DNA of 64,000 bases from the NCBI RefSeq assembly GCF_030053135.1, contig NZ_CP125651.1, positions 1 through 64,000 of the forward strand, read 5' to 3'. This document shows positions 55,567 to 63,331 of the stretch, one piece after another. The position numbers and the translations under genes are program-made. Each line of letters begins with the position of its first letter. Positions within the stretch are counted from its first letter, which is position 1. Source of the stretch: Rhizobium sp. BT04 (GTDB taxonomy: Bacteria > Pseudomonadota > Alphaproteobacteria > Rhizobiales > Rhizobiaceae). The notes beneath the pieces are model-generated. The model saw only the letters and a program-made list of their open reading frames with translations. It was not told the DNA's origin and made no database searches.

Positions 55567-56369
55567 GATGCGGCTCCGCCAGATGTCGCGGGTTTGCGAA
55601 CGCCACCGGACAGGCGGATGCCGCCGTCAACGGAAAGCAATTCGCCAGTGACGAAATCGGCGCCCCGAACAAGCCAGACAATAGCGCCGGCAACATCTTC
55701 CGGTGTCGCCACCCGGCCGAGCGGCGCGGTCTCCGAAAATCGCTTGGCAATGGCGCCATAGGCATCCGGCCCGAGCGTGTCGCGCATCCAGCGCGTGTCT
55801 ATAATGCCGGGGCAAACCGCGTTGACGCGGATATCGGGACCGCAAGTGCGCGCCAGGGCCAGGGTCAGCGCATTGAGGGCACCCTTGGAGGCCGTATAGG
55901 CAAGCGAACTGCCGCCGCCGGTAAAGGCTACGTTGGAGGAGACATTGACGATCGCGCCGCCGCCGCTGTCACGCATGGCTGGCACCGCCGCCCGGCACAT
56001 CTGATAGGCGCCGATGACGTTGACCCCGAAAACGTTCTGGAAATCTTCGGCCGACAGCGTCTCCAGATCGAAAGGATCGGATTTGACCGTCATTGCGGCA
56101 TTGTTCACCAAGGCGTCGAGCCGCCCCCATCGATTGACGGCGGTCGCGACCATCCGGCGGCAAGCCACGTCATCGGCAACGTCGGCCTGGACGATCTCGA
56201 CCTCCGCACCCAGGCTGCGGCAGATATCGCCGGTCTCATCGGCTTCCTTCTTGCTGCGGCTGTAATTGACCACCACCCGGGCACCGCCCTCGGCGAATTG
56301 TTTGACGCATGCGGCCCCGACACCCGTTGCCGAGCCCGTGACGATAATGACGGCGCCATCGATTTTCAT
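55563..56369 (-). CDS. Short-chain dehydrogenase/reductase
   Basis: 268-residue classical SDR. TGSATGVGAACVKQFAEGGA cofactor motif (~11), NNAA (~88), Ser in VNVSSNVAFTGG, Y-x3-K in LAYTASKGALNALTLAL (~155), and PGIID. The ATG at 56369 overlaps the CoA-transferase stop (ATGA); a longer ORF reading is spurious. By position between a CoA-transferase and a hydratase, a 3-hydroxyacyl-CoA dehydrogenase role is likely. Confidence 0.92.
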   Translation of the reverse strand: MKIDGAVIIVTGSATGVGAACVKQFAEGGARVVVNYSRSKKEADETGDICRSLGAEVEIVQADVADDVACRRMVATAVNRWGRLDALVNNAAMTVKSDPFDLETLSAEDFQNVFGVNVIGAYQMCRAAVPAMRDSGGGAIVNVSSNVAFTGGGSSLAYTASKGALNALTLALARTCGPDIRVNAVCPGIIDTRWMRDTLGPDAYGAIAKRFSETAPLGRVATPEDVAGAIVWLVRGADFVTGELLSVDGGIRLSGGVRKPATSGGAAS

Positions 56370-57916
56370 GGGACAAAGTCCTTCATCGCATGGGTGGAAA
56401 ACAGGCGCGCATCCATCTGTTCCAGCTGATCCGATACCGCGACGCCCTTCGGCAGGCGGTCGAGAACATGGGCGGCAAGATCGATGCCGGGGGCATACTC
56501 CGTCAGGGTCAGGCATCCGTCGATCACCCGAAAGACGGCCCGCTCGGTGACGACGAGCTGTGACTGGCCTTCCGGCGCAAAGACCGGGCTCGAACTGATT
56601 TGGTCGACATGGTCGACGATCTTGCAAACTCTGCCATCCCTAGTGATGTCGAGCTTGCCGTCGGCAACCGCAATTTCCGCGCCGCCGGCCGAGAATGCGC
56701 CGAGATAGACAACGTGCTTGGCCGTCTGCGAAATATTGGTGAAGCCGCCGACCCCGACGATGGAATTGTTGAAACGGCTGACATTGACCGCCCCGTGCCG
56801 ATCCACCTCGGCCATGCCGAGAAAGGCGATATCGAGGCCGCCGCCGTCGTAAAAATCAAACTGTGATGCCTGTGGGACGATGGCGGTCGGATTGACGGCA
56901 GCGCCGAAGGACAGCTCCTCGGCCGGCACGCCGCCGATGACGCCGGATTCGATCGTCACCGTATAATCGTCGAATCCCTCTTCGCCGGCGATGCGGCCGA
57001 TCCCGGCGGCAATGCCGATGCCGAGGTTGATCGTCGGACGATTGAGCGGCGCCAATTCCAGGAAGGCGCGGCGCTGAATAATCTTGTCGACCGACAGCGG
57101 CGCCGGCTGCAGGCGGCTCACCGCCATCCGGACGCGCCCGGTGTAAGCGATATTGTCAGTCTCGGCGAAACTGACGCCGTGCTCAGCCGGATCATCGCAG
57201 ACCACGACATAATCGACCAGCACTGCCGGGATGCGAACGTCGTTGGGCTGCAGCGAGCCGCGCTCGGCAATCCGCTTGACCTGGACGACGACGATACCGC
57301 CGGAATTGCGGCCTGCCTGCGCCATGGCAAGCACGTCGAGCGGGAAGGCCTCGTCCTCGAGGGTGATATTGCCATCCTCGTCGGCCGTCGTTCCGCGCAA
57401 CAGCACGCAGTCGAGCGGCATCGACGGATAAAGCAGCCATTCCTTGCCGCGCAACGACACACGCTCGACAAGCGCACGCGGCGTCGTCGCATTCATGCGG
57501 CCGCCGCCATGCAGCGGATCCATGAAAGAGCCGAGCCCGATATGGGTGACCACGCCAGGCTGACCGGCGGCAATCGCCCGGTAGAGCTGCGCGATGACGC
57601 CCTGCGGCCAGCAATGCGCTTCGATCTTTTCCTCGATCGCCAGCCTCCCAAGGCGCGGTGTCCCGCGCCATCCCCCGGCGATCACGCAGGCGACAAGACC
57701 TTCATAACCAAAATGTCCCATGCCGCGTGTCTGACGATCGCCGGTGCTGGCGGCAAACAGAAGAGTCAGGTTGCGAGGTTTTCCGGAGGCGAGGAAGCGC
57801 TTCTCGACGGCCGCCGTGATGGCCTCGGGATGGCAGCATCCTCCAAAACCCGAAGCGGCGACCGTCATCCCGTCTTCGAGGAGATCCGCAGCTTGTTGTG
57901 AAGAGATGACCTGCAT
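56366..57916 (-). CDS. Family I CoA-transferase (fused alpha/beta, acetate/propionate CoA-transferase type)
   Basis: 516-residue single-chain family I CoA-transferase. The alpha half has the glycine loop TVAASGFGGCCHPEAI, and the beta half has the active-site Glu in TVTIESGVIGGVPAEEL (~330) and the G-x-G-G-F tail (VGVGGFTNIS). Members move CoA from a donor such as acetyl-CoA to a carboxylic acid. First gene of the operon, with the HutC-type palindrome 24 bases before its ATG. It may activate the acrylate made by the lyase. Confidence 0.92.
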   Translation of the reverse strand: MQVISSQQAADLLEDGMTVAASGFGGCCHPEAITAAVEKRFLASGKPRNLTLLFAASTGDRQTRGMGHFGYEGLVACVIAGGWRGTPRLGRLAIEEKIEAHCWPQGVIAQLYRAIAAGQPGVVTHIGLGSFMDPLHGGGRMNATTPRALVERVSLRGKEWLLYPSMPLDCVLLRGTTADEDGNITLEDEAFPLDVLAMAQAGRNSGGIVVVQVKRIAERGSLQPNDVRIPAVLVDYVVVCDDPAEHGVSFAETDNIAYTGRVRMAVSRLQPAPLSVDKIIQRRAFLELAPLNRPTINLGIGIAAGIGRIAGEEGFDDYTVTIESGVIGGVPAEELSFGAAVNPTAIVPQASQFDFYDGGGLDIAFLGMAEVDRHGAVNVSRFNNSIVGVGGFTNISQTAKHVVYLGAFSAGGAEIAVADGKLDITRDGRVCKIVDHVDQISSSPVFAPEGQSQLVVTERAVFRVIDGCLTLTEYAPGIDLAAHVLDRLPKGVAVSDQLEQMDARLFSTHAMKDFVP

Positions 57917-57939
57917 GACAATCTGTGCTTCCGGCTGAC

Positions 57940-57951
57940 CTGTATATACAG
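57940..57951. promoter_or_regulatory. Palindrome CTGTATATACAG, candidate HutC-type operator
   Basis: Perfect 12-base palindrome, 24 bases upstream of the CoA-transferase start. It matches the HutC-subfamily operator core GT-N-TA-N-AC. On the minus strand it overlaps the place where a -10 element would fall behind TTGCCT at about 57968-57973. A HutC-type regulator is encoded within the operon it would control. Confidence 0.7.
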
Positions 57952-58015
57952 CTATCCGCCGATCCTTTGGAAGGCAACCGGAATCTTTGCAAGTATTTTG
58001 GGCAGATTACCTTGA

Positions 58016-59041
58016 TCAGGCAATATTCAGCAGCCCGATCAGGCAAAGCCCAAGGGCCGCCAGCGCCAGCAGCGACAGCGCCGCCGCGGCGAGGACCCGG
58101 CCACCTGTATGGCTGACGGACCCGATATCGACGGAGAGGCCCAAAGCGGCCATCGCGGTGACGGTGAAGGTGGCGGAGACGGCCGACATTGCCGGCAGCA
58201 GCGGCGCCGGGATCGCGCCGAGCGACCGAAGCGCTGCCATGGCCGCAAAACCGAGAATGAACCACGGCAGAACATGGCGGAGATGGATTGCGGAGCCACC
58301 ACCACGGCGGCCATGCAGCGTGCCAAGCATCAGGATGACCGGTCCGAGCATCATCACCCGGATCAGCTTGACGAGTGTGCCCACCTGGGTGCTGACGGCG
58401 CCGGCAGAAGCCGTGGCCGCCAACACCTGCGGGACGGCATAGGCTGTCACTCCTGCAAAAACGCCATATTGAACGGCGCTGAGACCAAAGAACAGGTGAA
58501 GAAGCGGCAGCGTCAGCACTGCACCGATGCCGAGCAGCGCGGTAAAAGCGATCGAGGCGGCGACCTCGTCCGGCTTGGCGCCGATCACCGGCGCCGCAGC
58601 GGCAATCGCAGAATTGCCGCAGATCGAGTTGCCGCAAGCAACCAACATCGCAAGGCTGGTCGACAGCCCCAAGAGCCGCCCGATCAGAAAGCTGCCGGCC
58701 AAAGACAGAGCAACCAGAACGGCAATTCCACCGACGAGCGGCAGTCCGGCCTGCCTGACGGCAGCCGTGCTGAGCGAAGCGCCGAGCAACACGACGGCAA
58801 TTTCGAGAAGCGTCTTGGCGGCGAACTGGATGCCGGGAATGAAAGTCCGCGGCAGCCGGATCGAAGAGCGCACGACGATGCCGATCAGAATAGCAAGCAC
58901 GAGGCTCTCGATCCAATGCGAGCCGAAAATCATGATCTGCAGCCGCTCAACCAGGTGTGCAATGAGCGTGACTGCCGCACAAAGGACAAGGCCCGGCAGG
59001 ACAGAAGGAAGCGACAGGGGACGTGAGGCAGAGATGAGCAT
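58016..59041 (-). CDS. YeiH/UPF0324-family putative sulfate-exporter-like membrane protein
   Basis: About 341 residues with ten or more predicted helices. The family motifs are SHWIESLVLAILIGIVVR-like start and the GNSICGNSAIAAAAPVIGA block (~140). YeiH-type proteins are often annotated as sulfate/sulfite exporters on weak evidence. The ATG at 59041 has AAGG upstream; a GTG at 59077 lacks a ribosome site. Divergent from a LysR gene, like E. coli yeiH-yeiE. It lies 100 bases upstream of the CoA-transferase on the same strand but outside the HutC-type control site. Confidence 0.9.
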   Translation of the reverse strand: MLISASRPLSLPSVLPGLVLCAAVTLIAHLVERLQIMIFGSHWIESLVLAILIGIVVRSSIRLPRTFIPGIQFAAKTLLEIAVVLLGASLSTAAVRQAGLPLVGGIAVLVALSLAGSFLIGRLLGLSTSLAMLVACGNSICGNSAIAAAAPVIGAKPDEVAASIAFTALLGIGAVLTLPLLHLFFGLSAVQYGVFAGVTAYAVPQVLAATASAGAVSTQVGTLVKLIRVMMLGPVILMLGTLHGRRGGGSAIHLRHVLPWFILGFAAMAALRSLGAIPAPLLPAMSAVSATFTVTAMAALGLSVDIGSVSHTGGRVLAAAALSLLALAALGLCLIGLLNIA

Positions 59042-59077
59042 CGGCAAGACCTTGCGGAATGCTGCACTGTCCCACAC

Positions 59078-59098
59078 TCAATTGTCGACTTCTATTGA
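59078..59098. promoter_or_regulatory. LysR box TCAAT-N11-ATTGA between divergent genes
   Basis: Perfect 5-base arms TCAAT (59078-59082) and ATTGA (59094-59098) around 11 bases satisfy the LysR T-N11-A rule. It lies between the divergent YeiH-type and LysR genes in an AT-rich 100-base region. The adjacent LysR protein is the obvious candidate binder. Confidence 0.6.
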
Positions 59099-59141
59099 AT
59101 AGTTTGATAGAGTTTATTCGGTAAAATCGAACGATTGAATC

Positions 59142-60065
59142 ATGACCTTCGAACAGCTCTCTATTTTCGTCGCGGTGGCCGAGCGCGAGCACCTGACCAA
59201 CGCCGCCTCCGCCATCGGGTTGACGCCATCGGCCGTCAGCTCGGCTATCCGCAATCTCGAGACCTCCTATGGCGTCGAGCTTTTCCATCGCGTCGGACGC
59301 CGCATAGAGTTGACATCTGAAGGACGGGTGTTTCTGGGGGAGGCAAGAGCGACGCTCGCACGCGCAAAAGCCGCAGCGCTCGTCTTGTCCGATCTCGGCG
59401 GCCTGCAAAAGGGTGAACTGGTCGTTTTTGCGAGCCAGACGATCGCAAGCTATTGGCTGCCGGCGATGTTGATGCGTTTCAAGATCCGCTACCCGGGCAT
59501 CGATCTGAAGCTGATGATCGGCAACACGACCACGGCGGCAAAAGCGGTACTCGATGGATTGGCCGAAGCCGGCTTCGTCGAAGGCAGCGTCGATGAGCCG
59601 GCGCTGAATGTGCAGCCCCTTGCCGAGGATGAACTCCTTGTCGTCGTCGGCCCGCGCCATCCCTGGGCGCGCGGCAAATCAATTGCACCGGCGGACCTTG
59701 TTTCGGGCACAAAATGGGTCATGCGCGAAAAGGGCTCCGGAACCCGGTCGGCTTTCGAGGCGGCGATTTCCAATCTCGGCATCGGCCCCGAAGATCTGGC
59801 CGTCGCGCTTGAACTGCCATCGAACGAGGCGGTCATATCGGCAGCAAGAGAGGGCCTCTGCGCGACGGTCGTGTCGGGGGCCGTGGCCGCGCCGCTCTTG
59901 ACGCAAGGCCTGCTGGTAAAGGCGCGTTTCCCTCTGCCGTCCCGCCAATTTGCAATCCTGCGGCATAAACAAAGGCACCCTAGTCGCGCCTCGTTGGCGC
60001 TGGAAACGATTTGCCGCGAGGATAAAGCCACCGAAATTAAAAATTGGGATGATTGGGCGCTCTAA
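59142..60065 (+). CDS. LysR-family transcriptional regulator
   Basis: 307 residues. N-terminal helix-turn-helix MTFEQLSIFVAVAEREHLTN, then AASAIGLTPSAVSSAIRNLE. The effector domain has a substrate-binding fold (ELVVFASQTIASYWLPAMLM). The arrangement with the divergent YeiH-type gene parallels E. coli YeiE/YeiH. Probably activates its divergent neighbour via the TCAAT-N11-ATTGA box. Confidence 0.93.
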   Translation: MTFEQLSIFVAVAEREHLTNAASAIGLTPSAVSSAIRNLETSYGVELFHRVGRRIELTSEGRVFLGEARATLARAKAAALVLSDLGGLQKGELVVFASQTIASYWLPAMLMRFKIRYPGIDLKLMIGNTTTAAKAVLDGLAEAGFVEGSVDEPALNVQPLAEDELLVVVGPRHPWARGKSIAPADLVSGTKWVMREKGSGTRSAFEAAISNLGIGPEDLAVALELPSNEAVISAAREGLCATVVSGAVAAPLLTQGLLVKARFPLPSRQFAILRHKQRHPSRASLALETICREDKATEIKNWDDWAL

Positions 60066-60211
60066 GGAATCGATCTACTGCACGGACGACGTATGCGCCA
60101 AACGATGCTTCCCATATGGAACGAAATCAACGTGCGGCGGTTATATGATCGCTTCCTCCTCAACAGCCGAGAGTGATGGTCCTGATGTTGCGCGGTCCGA
60201 ATATTGATCAG

Positions 60212-60718
60212 ATGTTCAAGGTCCTTGCTTGCGCTGTTGCGACGGCATCAATGGCCATGGCCGGCGTCGCCAATGCCGACGAATCGGCTTTTTTAAAAAC
60301 ACTTGCGGGAAGTTGGAACGGCAAGGGGACGGTGAAAGTGCGGACAAACGCACCCGTCATGAAAGTCACTTGCCAGTTTAAGTCGGATACGAATGCGAGG
60401 TCCCTTTCGCTCAACGGGCGCTGCACCAGCCTCATGGTTTTTTCCCGAGTCATCAGCGCCAACCTCAAGGCCAGCGGCGACAGATACACGGGCTCCTATG
60501 TCGGCGCAGGGAGCGGCACCGCGGGACTTGGCGGGAGGCGTAACGGTGATGCCATAAACCTCGCAATAAAATGGGCGAAAGAGGTAAATGGCGATCGACG
60601 AGCGCAGATGACGATCGAAAAGGTTGGGGCGTCCGGCATGCGCCTCACGACAGTCGACACCGACCCAGCGACGGGTCGATCGGTCGTTACGAGCCGCATT
60701 GAGCTTCGTCGAAGCTGA
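60212..60718 (+). CDS. Small secreted hypothetical protein
   Basis: About 168 residues with a Sec signal (VLACAVATASMAMAGVANA, cleavage ~23). The mature protein begins FLKTLAGSWNGKGTVKVRT and contains two Cys (VTCQF and GRCTS) that may form a disulfide; it is predicted mostly beta. The LAGSW-x-GKG start is typical of rhizobial conserved hypotheticals of unknown function. Upstream ATGs (60173, 60176, 60185) are in frame and possible, but the signal peptide fits best from 60212. Confidence 0.72.
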   Translation: MFKVLACAVATASMAMAGVANADESAFLKTLAGSWNGKGTVKVRTNAPVMKVTCQFKSDTNARSLSLNGRCTSLMVFSRVISANLKASGDRYTGSYVGAGSGTAGLGGRRNGDAINLAIKWAKEVNGDRRAQMTIEKVGASGMRLTTVDTDPATGRSVVTSRIELRRS

Positions 60719-60756
60719 TGCGTCTCTACGTTTAAATTTGCGCTGGCTAATGCAGG

Positions 60757-60783
60757 TTGATAGACGAGCGGCGGTGCTATAGT
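60757..60783 (+). promoter_or_regulatory. Probable promoter of the cold-shock gene
   Basis: TTGATA (60757-60762) and TATAGT (60778-60783), 15 bases apart, lie about 45 bases upstream of the cold-shock ATG. The spacer is shorter than ideal, so the assignment is tentative. The remaining leader is A/T-rich for this genome. Confidence 0.4.
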
Positions 60784-60827
60784 TTCGCCTTCGCAAATCG
60801 ACGCACGATACAAGGAATGGTTATCTT

Positions 60828-61031
60828 ATGCCGACAGGTACGGTTAAATTCTTCAATGACGACAAGGGCTTCGGCTTTATTACCCCGGAAGACGGCGGAC
60901 AGGACGTGTTCGTGCACGTGTCTGCGTTGCAACGCGGCGGTTCGCTCCGCGAAGGTGACAAGGTCAGCTTCGAGGTCGGACAGGATCGCAAGACCGGAAA
61001 ATCGAAGGCTGAGAACGTCTCGACCATCTGA
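60828..61031 (+). CDS. Cold-shock protein (CspA family)
   Basis: 67-residue single cold-shock domain. RNP1 KGFGFITP and RNP2 VFVHVSAL are intact, and the start [14 protein letters not shown] is canonical. It binds single-stranded nucleic acid and acts as an RNA chaperone. AAGGAA lies 10 bases before the ATG. A strong hairpin follows the stop. Rhizobia carry several csp copies; which one this is cannot be told. Confidence 0.95.
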   Translation: MPTGTVKFFNDDKGFGFITPEDGGQDVFVHVSALQRGGSLREGDKVSFEVGQDRKTGKSKAENVSTI

Positions 61032-61047
61032 TCGAAAATCGAAGATC

Positions 61048-61074
61048 GCCCAGCCCGCCTTGAGCGGGTTGGGC
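61048..61074 (+). terminator. Hairpin after the cold-shock gene
   Basis: Arms at 61048-61058 and 61064-61074 form an 11-bp stem with one G-U pair around a 5-base loop, 16 bases after the stop codon. No run of T follows, so it may stabilise the 3' end rather than act as a full intrinsic terminator. Confidence 0.5.
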
Positions 61075-61214
61075 TCCTCGTCACGATTCACAGGCGCGAA
61101 TGCCTGGTTGCCATAAGCCGTCACGACGGCGATCGAGGTTATGCCTGTCGTTTGGGGTACCCAGGACGGCAAGAACGTTTCATGCATTCACCTCTGACAA
61201 ATGCGAGGCGCTAT

Positions 61215-61350
61215 TTACGCCTCTGATAGAATGCTCTCGGCCGCCTTCTCGGCAATCATGATCACCGGCGAGTTGATGTGCTCGAGACGGTCGTCGACAT
61301 GATCGCGGCATCGACTATCCGCAGCTTCGCCAGCCCGTGACAACATTCGT
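61215..61350 (-). pseudogene. Remnant of a GMC-family oxidoreductase (C-terminal end, frameshifted)
   Basis: On the minus strand one frame reads HGLAKLRIVDAAIMSTTVS, matching the GMC (choline dehydrogenase-like) C-terminal block HGxxxLRVVDASIMPTxxS. After a frameshift at about 61285 the next frame reads NSPVIMIAEKAAESILSEA and stops at 61215-61217, matching the NAPxIMIAEKAADxI end of the same family. The remaining ~500 residues are absent. The DUF982 gene begins immediately upstream of the fragment. A clear relic of a deleted gene. Confidence 0.75.
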
Positions 61351-61592
61351 TAACGGAGGACGCCGGCTTCTTCCGCCGCGACTTTGAATGCCAATGCGGC
61401 CGCAGATGAATCGGCTCGCCCGTCGACGGCATCCGTGCAGATCCTCTTCGCGACGGCAAAGGATGCTGCTTTCTTGCCCGGCCAACAGGTCATGAGATAG
61501 GCGAGCGCGTCCCTGCTGTTGCGGATACTCTTAAGGTGGTCGCCATCCCCAATGATGACCTCAACGGGCTCGTCCCAAAAATCATGGCGCAT
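61350..61592 (-). CDS. DUF982 domain-containing protein
   Basis: 80 residues: WDEPVEVIIGDGDHLKSI, then DALAYLMTCWPGKK and FAVAKRICTDAVDGRADS with AALAFKVAAEEAGV. This is the DUF982 pattern, a small rhizobial family of unknown function often present in many copies. The ATG at 61592 has GAGGAG about 7 bases upstream; a longer reading to 61655 adds no family sequence. It directly abuts the oxidoreductase remnant. Confidence 0.85.
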   Translation of the reverse strand: MRHDFWDEPVEVIIGDGDHLKSIRNSRDALAYLMTCWPGKKAASFAVAKRICTDAVDGRADSSAAALAFKVAAEEAGVLR

Positions 61593-61780
61593 CGACAGCT
61601 CCTCAGCTCTTTCGGCTATCGGCTGAACGTCATCTGCGCCGGCTCGTTCCGGCATAGGGCTTTGGTCTTATATGGCCCGGGGTCACAGCGGCACGAGTGG
61701 AGCGATCTCTCATCGCATTCGCAGCGACCGTGCGCCGAACGGGGCTCGGCACACGATTGCCAGGGGGCAGCAGCCCGCCG

Positions 61781-63127
61781 TCAGACCAGACCCGGCACAA
61801 CGAACACCAGCCAGGCGACGATCGGGCCGATGATCGCGATCAGCGCGCTGTAGATCAGCAACTGTCGCAGCACCTGCTCTCGCCTGTCATCCGGCGCATT
61901 GGCGACGACAAGCGCGCCGTTGGTGGAAAATGGGCTGGTATCGACGATCGTCGTCGAGATGGCGATTGCCGCAACCACCCCGATGGCGCTGACGTGCCCC
62001 TGCAGGAGGAATGGAACGGCGAGCGGGATGATCGCGCCGAGCAGCGCGGTCGAGGAGGCAAAGGCCGAGACGATGGCGCCTGTAAAGCAAAGGAGGAGCG
62101 CCACCAGCAGCGGCATGCCGAGACTCGATATGCCGTTCGCCACGTAATCGACCGTCCCGGCCTTCTCCATGACGCCGACATAGGTGATGATGCCGGCAAT
62201 CAGCAGCACCGTCGACCAGCTGACCTTGTCGATTGCCGCCTTCTGGGTCTTCGGTGACAAGAGCGCGAGGGCGACAGCCACCGTCATCGCCACGAGGCCG
62301 ACGTTGAACTTGAAAACCAGGGCGCCGATGCCGAGCGCCGTCAGGCCGATCAAGGTGGTAATTCTCTCATTGTTGAGACGCAACGTCGACGCGGTATCGG
62401 CCGCCGTTCCATAGGCATGTTCCCTGATCGGTTTTGCCGGCGTGCCGCCGTGACCTCTGATCGACGCCGATACGCCCTCGGGATGGAGTTCGGGCAAGGG
62501 GCCAAGCGATGCCGGATCTTGCTTCATCACCTTTGCGCCGCCGAAAATGAAGAAAACCAGCACGGCGATCGCCAGATTGAAAAAGAAGCTGGAGAGAAAC
62601 AGTGAGGTCGGCGCAAAAGGCAGGCCGGCCTTCGCAACGATCTGGTTGGTGATACCGCCATAGATGCTGATCGGCGAGAAGCCGCCCGCCTGCGCGCCGT
62701 GGATCACCATCAGGCCCATCATGACCGGGTGAATGCGGTACTGCACGGCAAAGCTCAAGGCGACGGGTGCGAGAATGGCGACCGCGGCGGGACCGAGAGC
62801 ACCGAACCCGGTAATGACGGCGGCGACCAGGAACATCACCCAGGGAATCAAACCGATACGCCCGCGCACCAGGCGGACGGCACATTCGACGAGCCAGTCG
62901 ATCGTGCCGTTGATCTGCGCTATGGCGAAGAGGTAGGTGACGGCGACGAGCGTCAGGAACAGATCACTCGGAAAGCCGGCAAATATATCGTTGGTTTTCA
63001 TGCCGATGATCAGAGAGCCGAGCACGAAGGCGCCGGCAAAGGCGAGCGCACCCATGTTGATCGGCTGGATCGTCGCAATGACGAACATAGCGACCAGCAG
63101 GCCTATGGCCAGTAATTCAATACCCAT
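61781..63127 (-). CDS. matC: Malonate/dicarboxylate carrier MatC
   Basis: 448-residue membrane carrier with ~11-12 helices. The N-terminal MatC domain (GIELLAIGLLVAMFVIATIQ, PINMGALAFAGAFVLGSLI) and SSTALLGAIIPLAVPFLLQG are as in rhizobial MatC. It lies downstream of matB on the same strand, as in the matABC malonate operon of R. leguminosarum bv. trifolii. It imports malonate for conversion by MatB and MatA. GGAGGGG precedes the ATG. Confidence 0.9.
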   Translation of the reverse strand: MGIELLAIGLLVAMFVIATIQPINMGALAFAGAFVLGSLIIGMKTNDIFAGFPSDLFLTLVAVTYLFAIAQINGTIDWLVECAVRLVRGRIGLIPWVMFLVAAVITGFGALGPAAVAILAPVALSFAVQYRIHPVMMGLMVIHGAQAGGFSPISIYGGITNQIVAKAGLPFAPTSLFLSSFFFNLAIAVLVFFIFGGAKVMKQDPASLGPLPELHPEGVSASIRGHGGTPAKPIREHAYGTAADTASTLRLNNERITTLIGLTALGIGALVFKFNVGLVAMTVAVALALLSPKTQKAAIDKVSWSTVLLIAGIITYVGVMEKAGTVDYVANGISSLGMPLLVALLLCFTGAIVSAFASSTALLGAIIPLAVPFLLQGHVSAIGVVAAIAISTTIVDTSPFSTNGALVVANAPDDRREQVLRQLLIYSALIAIIGPIVAWLVFVVPGLV

Positions 63128-63235
63128 GATTCCCCTCCCTCCGACGCCTCCAGCGCCGTAGCTGTTGTGTTCAAGATCGATGCGGGACGTCGCTACACCC
63201 TCCTCCCAGAGGGCGTGGCCGCCTCAGAGGGGTTC

Positions 63236-63331
63236 AGTTTTTCATGGAAACGCAGAACCGCTCTAAGTTTTTGTTATTACACAATTCCCGGCAAAAGCGC
63301 TTCGCGCTTTGCCTGGAATTGCTCTAGGTCC
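63236..63331. repeat. RIME-type intergenic palindromic repeat
   Basis: Between matB and matC. A near-perfect inverted repeat has arms 63282-63300 and 63304-63321 (CAATTCC...GGCAAA...GCGC and its complement). It is preceded by GGAAACGCAGAACCGCTCTA and followed by GCTCTAG, the conserved edges of the Rhizobium intergenic mosaic element as I remember it. The stop codon of matB lies inside the right end. Boundaries are approximate. Confidence 0.65.

Noticed and set aside
60777..61187. Long minus-strand ORF across the cold-shock gene
   Set aside because: It is antisense to a certain cold-shock gene for half its length and has no recognisable family; a shadow frame is the simplest reading.
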